Shown piece by piece: positions 1 through 5,609 of a stretch of 7,359 nt of DNA. The notes beneath the pieces were generated by a model. That model did no database searches, had not been told where the DNA came from, and saw only the letters and a program-made list of their open reading frames with translations. The position numbers were made by a program, and so were the translations under genes. How positions within the stretch are numbered: the first letter of the stretch is position 1; every line of letters starts with the position of its first letter. This DNA is from Promethearchaeia archaeon (lineage in GTDB: Archaea > Asgardarchaeota > Lokiarchaeia > Sigyniarchaeales > SOKP01), in assembly GCA_029856445.1 (NCBI GenBank), contig JAHQWY010000188.1:1-7359 (forward strand), given 5' to 3'.

Positions 1-1
1 T

Positions 2-121
2 TTAGAAAACAAAATTTTAAAACTTAAAGATAAATTGTATTTAGATATTTCTAAAGAAATTGCTGAAGAGCGTGAACTAATAATATATGATTTTTATAAT
101 TTATTATTAAGACAGAAGTGA
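2..121 (+). CDS. C-terminal tail of an unidentified protein (5' end outside window)
   Basis: The frame starting at base 2 is open to a TGA at 119-121 and gives 39 residues, beginning LENKILKLKDK and ending NLLLRQK. The tail is rich in Lys, Glu and Leu and looks helical, possibly a coiled coil. It has no recognisable domain, so no function is offered. It lies upstream of the transporter gene in the same direction, but a 139-bp gap with its own TATA-like box suggests separate transcription. The alternative is chance openness in AT-rich DNA. The charged, amphipathic composition favours a real C-terminus. Confidence 0.45.
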   Translation, partial: LENKILKLKDKLYLDISKEIAEERELIIYDFYNLLLRQK

Positions 122-170
122 GTTTCATAGAAGTAAAGGTAACACAAAAAACTTAACAAAAGAATAAAGT

Positions 171-228
171 TTTATATTAAACTGATACATAAATCCATTT
201 ATTGGATAGCATTAAATAACCCTTATTT
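171..228 (+). promoter_or_regulatory. Probable promoter and dyad elements of the GPH transporter gene
   Basis: A TATA-like tttatatt lies at 171-178 behind a purine-rich stretch that could act as a BRE. Archaeal spacing would put the start of transcription near base 200. An inverted repeat ATCCA/TGGAT with a 5-nt spacer (193-207) would straddle that start. A second dyad, AAATAA-ccc-TTATTT (214-228), follows in the leader. Either could be a repressor site or a weak hairpin. A second AT-rich box around 223-235 could instead give a nearly leaderless transcript. No strong Shine-Dalgarno precedes the ATG at 261, only a weak aggt at 248-251. All of this is inference from sequence. Confidence 0.35.
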
Positions 229-260
229 TAAAAAAATAGATTTTTAATAGGTCTTATAAC

Positions 261-1661
261 ATGACATTAGAAGAAATTGAAATTCCACACTCAAAAAAGA
301 ATATGTTATCCTATGGTTCTGGAAAATTCATAAGTGAATTCTTCAATATGTGTTTCGGGGCATATGTATTCTTTTATTATGAGACAGAAATTGGATTAAA
401 ATCATGGATGGTTATGGTGGGATATGTTTTTTTTGCAATTTGGAATGCGTTTAATGATCCATTAGTTGGTTATTTGACAGATCGTCCCTTTAGGTTTACA
501 AAAAGATGGGGAAGACGATTTCCCTGGGTTCTAATAGGGGGTATCCCTTGGATTTTAAGTTATCTACTTATATTCACTCCACCTTCTGTAGATCCACAAC
601 AAGGTGCTTGGATCATATTTGCATGGCTTGTAATTATCATCTGTATATATGACACCTTTGCATCTATATTTGGGGTAAATTTTTATGCGCTCTTCCCAGA
701 TAAATTTCGGGGAACAAGTGAAAGAAGGTTAGCTTCGGCTTTGAGTACTCCTGTAGCAGCTGCTGGAACAGCATTAGGATTTGTTATTCCCTCTCTTTTT
801 GTCGAATATGGAGAAGTACATACTTATATAATTCAATCAGGAGCAGTAATTATTGTGTGTTTAATTGCTTTAGCATTGGCGATTCCTGGCAGTCGGGAGG
901 ATCAAGTACGGATTGATTGTTACCTGGATAAATGTGAAGAAGGAATGGAACTTGAATCTTTTTTCAAAGAATACAAACGTTCTCTAAAACATAAAAATTG
1001 GGTAGCATATATCGTTTCTTTCACATTTTATGCAGCATTAGTTCAAAGCATGATTGGATCAGTCTCTTATGTTGGTCGATATGTGTTAGGTATAGAAGCA
1101 GGTGATTCTATTTTTATATTTTTAGGATTGTTTTTAGGAATGATGTGTGGAATGCCTGTATGGGCGAAAATCGCAGATAAAACAAATAATGACCGTAGAA
1201 CACAAATTATAGCTGCAGCATGTTTGACAGTTGCGACGGGACCACTTTTTTTCGTTACAGATTTCGCTATTATGATCTTCGCTATTTTCATATGGGGTTT
1301 CTTTGAGGGTACATATTGGGTTATGTTGGATCCCGTGAGATCAAATACTATTGATGAGTCCGTGGTTATGTCAAACCGTAGGAAGGAAGGTATTTATCAA
1401 GGAATACAAACCTTTGTAGCTAGAGCTGCTTTTGTTGCTCAAGCTGTGAGTTTTGCTACAGTTCACATTCTCACGGGTTTTGTGGAAGGAGGTGATCCTA
1501 TAGATCAACCGCCTTCTGCAATAATCGGAATTCGGATCCATTTTGCTGTGATACCTATGATTTTTATGCTTATCGCAACCATAATCCTCTGGAAATTTTA
1601 CACACTTACACCAGAAATAGTTAAATTGAATAAAGAGAAAATTCTTGAATTAGGCTTTTAA
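261..1661 (+). CDS. GPH-family (MelB-type) MFS symporter
   Basis: A 466-residue polytopic membrane protein of the glycoside-pentoside-hexuronide:cation symporter family (MFS_2). About 12 hydrophobic helices can be placed near residues 24-43, 50-72, 88-106, 115-138, 160-180, 189-209, 247-272, 283-302, 313-331, 336-357, 384-406 and 424-446, with a cytoplasmic loop near 210-245. Family motifs are clear: YGSGKF (18-23), NDPLVGYLTDR (65-75) followed by KRWGRR (81-86), and in the second half D365-E366 with NRRKEG (372-377). The length is normal for the family. Relative to the MelB pair Asp55/Asp59, the first position appears to be Asn62 and the second Asp66, so coupling may be to H+ rather than Na+. 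The substrate cannot be read from sequence; a sugar, glycoside or uronide is the family expectation, but archaeal members are uncharacterised. The gene stands alone and converges on the ABC operon. Confidence 0.9.
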   Translation: MTLEEIEIPHSKKNMLSYGSGKFISEFFNMCFGAYVFFYYETEIGLKSWMVMVGYVFFAIWNAFNDPLVGYLTDRPFRFTKRWGRRFPWVLIGGIPWILSYLLIFTPPSVDPQQGAWIIFAWLVIIICIYDTFASIFGVNFYALFPDKFRGTSERRLASALSTPVAAAGTALGFVIPSLFVEYGEVHTYIIQSGAVIIVCLIALALAIPGSREDQVRIDCYLDKCEEGMELESFFKEYKRSLKHKNWVAYIVSFTFYAALVQSMIGSVSYVGRYVLGIEAGDSIFIFLGLFLGMMCGMPVWAKIADKTNNDRRTQIIAAACLTVATGPLFFVTDFAIMIFAIFIWGFFEGTYWVMLDPVRSNTIDESVVMSNRRKEGIYQGIQTFVARAAFVAQAVSFATVHILTGFVEGGDPIDQPPSAIIGIRIHFAVIPMIFMLIATIILWKFYTLTPEIVKLNKEKILELGF

Positions 1662-1677
1662 CCAGTAGTCTTAATTT

Positions 1678-1726
1678 AAAGATTTATAGAGAAATTTTTT
1701 TTGTTTAGATAAACCTCTATTTCTTT
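1678..1726 (+). terminator. Probable terminator of the transporter gene (imperfect hairpin with T8)
   Basis: Directly downstream of the transporter stop, an imperfect inverted repeat pairs aaaga...atagag (1678-1691) with ctctat...tcttt (1715-1726). A run of eight T lies inside it at 1695-1702. Archaeal transcription usually ends on T-tracts, so the T8 is probably the active part and the weak stem secondary. Confidence 0.4.
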
Positions 1727-1745
1727 AAAATTAAAAATTATACAT

Positions 1746-1755
1746 AAAAAAAAAA
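1746..1755 (-). terminator. T-tract terminator of the ABC operon
   Basis: Ten consecutive A on the + strand give a T10 on the - strand, 21 bases after the stop of the ABC permease gene. This is the expected place and form of an archaeal T-tract terminator. Together with the T8 on the other strand it separates the two convergent units. Confidence 0.45.
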
Positions 1756-1775
1756 GTAATAACTAAAAGTAATAT

Positions 1776-2582
1776 TTATCCTTGAAATCTCTTTTCCAGT
1801 GTTTTTTGATGAATAGCGAAAGCTAAAAAAAGAAATCCAAATCCAATGGCTAATAAACCTAAAACATCAATTAGTAAACCAAAAGGCCCAAATGCACTAA
1901 CTTCTCCTAATCCGACGTTTATTACATCAAGGCAATATGTAAGTGGAGATATTACCGCTGTTGGAATTGAATGAATTGGCATAAAAAGAGGGCTGATAAA
2001 AAGTAATGGAAATTTGATAAAAATTTGTAAAATCATTGTATTCCCTGGATTTCTCGTTGGTGGAGCAGATATAATCAGACTAAAACTAGAAAAGACTAAA
2101 GAAGCAATGATCATAGCAACAATAATAAGAAAATAATTAATAGTTAAGCTACTCGATAAAAATAATATTCCAAAAATTAAGGGAATTGATGAGAATAACA
2201 CTCCGTAGATAAATGAACTCCAAATACTCCCAATCATTATTGTTTTAATTGAAATCGGACAAGTTATTAAGCGTTCTAAAGTACCACGCATAGTTTCCCA
2301 TGGAAAAATAATTGGACCTAATGAAGTAGAAGTTAAGAAAAGAACCATTGTCATTATTCCAGATATAAGATAAACTGGTTCTATGTTTCTTCCAACTGTA
2401 AAAGCAAAGAATAATATTATTGGAAAAAATATTCCTTGAATTAACACAGGAGGTTTATTATAATATATTTTCAAATCTTTCTTGGTAATAGTGAAAGATC
2501 TTCTTAATTGAATCTTAAAATTACTAAATTTAGATTTCTTGCTAATTAGGAAATCGGAATTAATTTCTATCACCTCTCTCAA
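1776..2582 (-). CDS. ABC-2 type transporter permease (DrrB-like)
   Basis: The membrane subunit of an ABC exporter, 268 residues with about six hydrophobic helices (near 48-65, 71-89, 115-142, 149-171, 187-203 and 233-257). The loop with ETMRGTLERL (96-105) matches the conserved E-R-GTLE-L segment of ABC-2 permeases. The later stretch FISPLFMPIHSIPTAV (195-210) followed by SPLTYCLDVINVG matches the family's C-terminal signature. It presumably dimerises and pairs with the ATPase encoded just upstream. The start is uncertain. The frame opens at a TTG (2582) inside the ATPase gene with no ribosome site before it; an in-frame GTG sits at 2573. The only good Shine-Dalgarno (GAGGTGAT, 2576-2569) is ideally placed for an ATT at 2564 that shares a base with the ATPase stop. 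All options give nearly the same protein and imply translational coupling. The exported substrate is unknown. Confidence 0.88.
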   Translation of the reverse strand: MREVIEINSDFLISKKSKFSNFKIQLRRSFTITKKDLKIYYNKPPVLIQGIFFPIILFFAFTVGRNIEPVYLISGIMTMVLFLTSTSLGPIIFPWETMRGTLERLITCPISIKTIMIGSIWSSFIYGVLFSSIPLIFGILFLSSSLTINYFLIIVAMIIASLVFSSFSLIISAPPTRNPGNTMILQIFIKFPLLFISPLFMPIHSIPTAVISPLTYCLDVINVGLGEVSAFGPFGLLIDVLGLLAIGFGFLFLAFAIHQKTLEKRFQG

Positions 2583-3549
2583 TAATTTTTAAGAATGCAT
2601 CTTCTAATTTTGGTTGGTGTGTATTTAATTGTTTTATTATAAAATGATTTTCTTTAATGAAATCCACAATTTCACATACACTTTCATGAATGTCCTCCAC
2701 AATTACATGGAAACCCTCCCTTACCTTTTGCACTTCTCTTACAGAAGACAATTCTTCAATTTTAGTTACATCAACACTATGATCAAAATAAAAATCAATT
2801 GCTTTATACTCTTGAGTTAGTTTCTTTAAGTTTTCAGGAGTATCCAAACTTATTATTTTACCATGATTAATAATTGCGATTCTATGACATAATTCATTTG
2901 CTACTTCCATATCGTGAGTAGTCAGAAAGACTGTTACACCTTTTTCATTATACTCTCTTACTAATTGTTTAATTATACGAGCAGATTGCACGTCTAATCC
3001 ACTTGTAGGTTCATCAAGAAATAAGATTTCTGGATCACTCATTAGAGCCATACATAATAACAAACGTTGCTTCATCCCCTTCGAATATTTCATTGATTTC
3101 AAATTTCGCTTCTCATATAATTCAAATTTTTTAAGAAGATTCTCTGCACGTTCAATACGGATTTTTTTAGGAATACCATAGATTTCTCCAATGAATGTTA
3201 GATTTTGAAACCCAGACAAATCAAAATATACGTTAGCTTCCTCAGGAACATTTCCAGTAATTTGTTTCACGAGAATTTGATTTTTCCAAACATCCTTTCC
3301 AAAAATTGACACATTCCCTTTAGTCGGTCTTAATACTCCTGTCATCATTCGAATTGTTGTTGTTTTTCCAGCACCATTTGGGCCTAGAAATCCAAAGATT
3401 TCCCCTTTTTTCACTTCAAAACTAATTCCATCGACTGCACGAATTAAACCCATTTTTACTTGGGGATTATTTGTTCCCATCCTTCCAGGCTTTCCTTTTT
3501 TAGGGGATTCAAAATGTTTAGCTAAATTATTTACAATAATCGCGTTCAT
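2560..3549 (-). CDS. ABC transporter ATP-binding protein (DrrA/CcmA type, with C-terminal DUF4162-like domain)
   Basis: The cytoplasmic ATPase of an ABC-2 exporter, 329 residues. Walker A is GPNGAGKTT (56-64). The Q-loop region is VPEEANVY (101-108), with Glu103 where Gln is common. The signature is YSKGMKQ (155-161), Walker B is ILFLDE (175-180), the D-loop is SGLD (183-186) and the switch histidine is H212. Residues about 247-329 form the extra C-terminal domain (DUF4162-like) typical of drug and lipid exporters of the DrrA group, ending with the usual KLEDAFLKI. An insertion rich in Lys, Gly and Pro (about 14-34) separates the first two strands. The ATG at 3549 has a modest aggt site upstream. 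The gene follows the small Cys-rich gene after 27 bp and overlaps the permease gene, so the three probably form one transcript. Drug, lipid or metal-adduct export are all possible. Confidence 0.92.
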   Translation of the reverse strand: MNAIIVNNLAKHFESPKKGKPGRMGTNNPQVKMGLIRAVDGISFEVKKGEIFGFLGPNGAGKTTTIRMMTGVLRPTKGNVSIFGKDVWKNQILVKQITGNVPEEANVYFDLSGFQNLTFIGEIYGIPKKIRIERAENLLKKFELYEKRNLKSMKYSKGMKQRLLLCMALMSDPEILFLDEPTSGLDVQSARIIKQLVREYNEKGVTVFLTTHDMEVANELCHRIAIINHGKIISLDTPENLKKLTQEYKAIDFYFDHSVDVTKIEELSSVREVQKVREGFHVIVEDIHESVCEIVDFIKENHFIIKQLNTHQPKLEDAFLKIIERGDRN

Positions 3550-3576
3550 AGTAATACCTAATTCTTGAGAACTTTT

Positions 3577-3735
3577 TTATTTTTCTTCTTTTAATTGAAT
3601 ATGCTTAAAAAGCTCATCTATTGGTTGGTCACCATGACATTTTATGATTTGATTTAGAGAACAACATCCTCTTGGAAATTGATCCCTAACTTCTAGTTTA
3701 TCGCAATCACATCCTTCTCTTCGTTTTTCTTCCAT
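3577..3735 (-). CDS. Small cysteine-rich protein, first gene of the ABC operon
   Basis: A 52-residue ORF (MEEKRREGCDCD... to ...HIQLKEEK) with five cysteines and a neighbouring histidine: C9-x-C11, C24-C25 and C33-H34. This spacing suggests binding of Zn, another soft metal or an Fe-S cluster, or a thiol relay. I do not recognise the family. Support for translation is good for its size. The ATG has a GAGG Shine-Dalgarno 6 nt upstream (3745-3742). The ORF fills an otherwise empty gap between the divergent promoter region and the ATPase gene, and it ends 27 bp before the ATPase start. It has no signal peptide or membrane helix, so it is probably cytosolic. It could be a metallochaperone, a co-regulator of the divergent winged-helix protein, or an accessory to the exporter. 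These roles are inference. Confidence 0.65.
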   Translation of the reverse strand: MEEKRREGCDCDKLEVRDQFPRGCCSLNQIIKCHGDQPIDELFKHIQLKEEK

Positions 3736-3864
3736 TATTATCCTCTTTTTTATAATAATTAATATAAAATTTTAATTAATTAAATGATCGACTTAACTAA
3801 TCAAACCATATATTTAAATATTTCCAAAATATATATAATTTAAAATCTTGAAGGTTTAGGATAA
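3736..3864. promoter_or_regulatory. Divergent promoter region between the ABC operon and the winged-helix gene
   Basis: 129 bp of nearly pure A/T between two divergent starts. A perfect 14-bp palindrome TTTAATTAATTAAA spans 3771-3784 and a perfect 12-bp palindrome ATATTTAAATAT spans 3810-3821. For the regulator gene, atatatataa at 3829-3838 is TATA-like and would give a leader of only a few bases. For the operon, tttatatt (3768-3761 on the - strand) or the 14-bp palindrome itself would serve as TATA. The palindromes are plausible operators for a dimeric ArsR-like protein acting on both directions. In DNA this AT-rich, short palindromes also arise by chance. Confidence 0.45.
3742..3745 (-). 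promoter_or_regulatory. Shine-Dalgarno site of the Cys-rich ORF
   Basis: GAGG on the - strand with a 6-nt spacer (ATAATA) before the ATG at 3735. It is one of the clearest ribosome sites in the window and is the main reason for accepting the 52-residue ORF and its start. Confidence 0.6.
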
Positions 3865-4215
3865 ATGACTAAAGAAATTACCCTTAATGAGATAGAAAAA
3901 TATATTAAGGCATTACACTGTCATATTCGATGGGTTATTATTGATTATTTGAAAGAAGAACCTAAATCTTCTGAAGAAATTTTTAAATTTCTTAAAGATA
4001 TAAATGAAAATCTAGATTCTGATGAAAATCAATGTAGTGGATTGTGTGGCAAGGCGGATTTTAAAAACTTAAAAAAACCTAGCTTGTATTATCATTTACG
4101 AGAATTAGAAAGTGTAGGTATTATACTGTCAGATTACAAACCTAGTGAAAGCAAAAGAGCACCAGAAAAAGTCTGGAAATTAAATTTGGAAAAGTTAACT
4201 ATTAATTTGAAATAG
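3865..4215 (+). CDS. ArsR-like winged-helix transcriptional regulator with a Cys-containing insertion
   Basis: A 116-residue DNA-binding protein. Residues about 12-45 form the first helices (ALHCHIRWVIIDYL resembles the ArsR opening). The recognition helix is PSLYYHLRELESVG (72-85), and the wing runs to about residue 107 (KVWKLN). Between helix 2 and the recognition helix lies an acidic insertion (about 44-70) with C57-S-G-L-C61. C19-H20 near the N-terminal helix adds further possible ligands. In ArsR/SmtB proteins cysteines near these helices often bind metals or metalloids, so metal or thiol sensing is plausible but unproven. It is transcribed away from the Cys-rich peptide/ABC operon across a shared 129-bp region, the usual arrangement for a local regulator of an exporter. 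The start is the ATG at 3865, with only a weak agg 4 nt upstream; the transcript may be nearly leaderless. Confidence 0.85.
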   Translation: MTKEITLNEIEKYIKALHCHIRWVIIDYLKEEPKSSEEIFKFLKDINENLDSDENQCSGLCGKADFKNLKKPSLYYHLRELESVGIILSDYKPSESKRAPEKVWKLNLEKLTINLK

Positions 4216-4484
4216 TCATTCAGTAAAATAGAATAGAATATTAATATTTACATTAATTTCTTATAAATCGTAATCTAGACTAAACTTCTCATTAATCTAG
4301 TTCTCAATGTCTTTTTGTGAATTAGATTGGGGCTGTGCTCCTTCATTAGGATCTTTCATTCGAAAAATCTGTATTATTTTGATGACTAAAGTTGAGATAA
4401 AAATCAAAAACTGTATTTTATGAAGATTCTGACGAAGATATTAATATTTATTGGCTGAAAGATTATAAAAAATATAAAATTGAA
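4216..4484. other. Intergenic stretch with no confident gene
   Basis: 269 bp between the regulator and the serine hydrolase. It holds a 13-bp direct repeat (atattaatattta at 4238-4250 and again at 4438-4450) and an 8-bp direct repeat taatctag (4271-4278, 4293-4300). On the - strand there is a 36-codon open frame with a hydrophobic segment. On the + strand an open frame enters the hydrolase gene but lacks a normal start. There is no tRNA, CRISPR or insertion-sequence end. The second 13-bp copy could be the TATA box of the hydrolase gene, predicting a start of transcription near 4470 and a leader of about 24 nt. Confidence 0.5.
4297..4407 (-). CDS. Doubtful 36-residue single-helix membrane peptide or gene remnant
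   Basis: From a TTG at 4407 the frame reads a hydrophobic segment (IFISTLVIKIIQIF), then a polar tail beginning RMKDPNEGAQPQ and ending KDIEN at a TAG. The shape, one membrane helix with a soluble tail, is protein-like and the tail composition is unlike random AT-rich sequence. However, there is no Shine-Dalgarno, the start is non-ATG, and the frame stays open further upstream to 4443. It may be a fragment of a decayed membrane protein. Confidence is low. Confidence 0.18.
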   Translation of the reverse strand: MIFISTLVIKIIQIFRMKDPNEGAQPQSNSQKDIEN

Positions 4485-4493
4485 GTGAATATA

Positions 4494-5609
4494 ATGATTG
4501 GTGGCATAAAGGGTAATCCCGAAGAAGTGGGGATAGATAAAACCAGCTTAAATGATGTTATAAAAACACTTGAAAATCAAGTAACTGAAGGTTTAAATAC
4601 AGGAGCTCAACTTCATGTATCAAGAAAAGGACAGACAGCACTTGATTTTGCTGTTGGGGAAGCTAAACCTGGTATTCAGATGCGTAGTGATTCAATTTTG
4701 GCATTATGGTCTAGTGGTAAACCTTGGACTACCGTAGCAATCGCTCAATTATGGGAAAGTAAGAAGCTTAGTATTAATCAAACTGTCCAGAGTATTATTC
4801 CTGAATTTAAAAATGGGAAAGAAGGTTGCACAATTAAACATATTTTAATACATGCTGGTGGATTTCCAATGTTGATGTACCCAAAATGGCTTACTGCCAG
4901 TTGGGAAGAAATAATTATAGATATTTGCAATGAAACTGCTGAATATGAACCAGGAACACAATGTGGTTATCATCCACGATCCGGCTGGATAATTCTAGGT
5001 GAAATTGTTCGCAGAATTGATGGACGTCGAATTGATGATTATTTGAAAGAAGAAATATTTATACCGCTTGGAATGGATTCTTCATATTTAGGGATGACAA
5101 AACAAAGAGCAAAGGAACTTGGTAACCGTCTGGCTTTAAAAGATACCCCTAACAAATCTGAAGAAATTCATTTATGGATTAATAACTTTGAAGGAAGAAT
5201 TTATCCTGGTACCAATGGTTATAGCACCGCGAATGATATGGGAAAATTCTATCGATCCCTTTGGAATGGAGGGGAATCGGATGGAATTCGAATTCTTAAA
5301 GAAGATACTGTTAAATACTTTACGAAAACACATAGAATGGGTATTGCTGATTTAACATTTAGTACACCAGCCTTTCAAGTTTCACCTGATTGGGGTCTAG
5401 GTTTCGCAAAAGGAAAAAGTAATTCTTTAATTTGTTCCCAAGACGCTTTTGGACATGGAGGTAGAAGTTCATGTCTAAATTTCTGCGATCCACAAGTAGA
5501 TCTCATTATTAATTTCAATAGCAACACTATGTTGGATTTGGAAAACAATATGAGACGAATGAATGCTATAACCACAAAAATTTACGATGCCTGTAAGTAT
5601 AAATTTTAG
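4494..5609 (+). CDS. Beta-lactamase/penicillin-binding-like serine hydrolase (PF00144 type)
   Basis: About 371 residues of the serine beta-lactamase/esterase fold. Numbering from the in-frame GTG at 4485, the nucleophile motif S-x-x-K is S76-S-G-K79 (within LWSSGKPWT), followed by the family segment IKHILIHAGGFP (117-128). The tyrosine motif is Y162-H-P and the third motif is the F-G-H-G-G loop (322-326). GTNGYSTANDM (242-252) is also typical. There is no signal peptide, so it is probably a cytosolic esterase, peptidase or amidase, not a periplasmic beta-lactamase; archaea lack murein. I prefer the ATG at 4494 because GAAGTGA lies just before it as a ribosome site; the GTG at 4485 is part of that site and adds only three residues. 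The gene overlaps its convergent neighbour by 4 bp at the stop. The substrate is unknown. Confidence 0.87.
   Translation: MIGGIKGNPEEVGIDKTSLNDVIKTLENQVTEGLNTGAQLHVSRKGQTALDFAVGEAKPGIQMRSDSILALWSSGKPWTTVAIAQLWESKKLSINQTVQSIIPEFKNGKEGCTIKHILIHAGGFPMLMYPKWLTASWEEIIIDICNETAEYEPGTQCGYHPRSGWIILGEIVRRIDGRRIDDYLKEEIFIPLGMDSSYLGMTKQRAKELGNRLALKDTPNKSEEIHLWINNFEGRIYPGTNGYSTANDMGKFYRSLWNGGESDGIRILKEDTVKYFTKTHRMGIADLTFSTPAFQVSPDWGLGFAKGKSNSLICSQDAFGHGGRSSCLNFCDPQVDLIINFNSNTMLDLENNMRRMNAITTKIYDACKYKF

Noticed and set aside
1067..1291. 74-codon open frame on the - strand inside the transporter gene
   Set aside because: It lies wholly within a convincing 12-helix membrane protein, and its hydrophobic, Ile/Ala-rich product is the usual antisense shadow of such a gene.
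2629..2820. 63-codon open frame on the + strand inside the ABC ATPase gene
   Set aside because: Antisense to the C-terminal domain of a clear ABC ATPase; Phe/Tyr/Asn-rich translation with no ribosome site or domain.
4420..4458. 12-codon ATG frame upstream of the hydrolase as a leader peptide
   Set aside because: Too short, no ribosome site, and no run of diagnostic codons or attenuator-like hairpins.
5375..5575. 66-codon open frame on the - strand inside the serine hydrolase gene
   Set aside because: Antisense to the conserved C-terminal part of the hydrolase, with no recognisable features.
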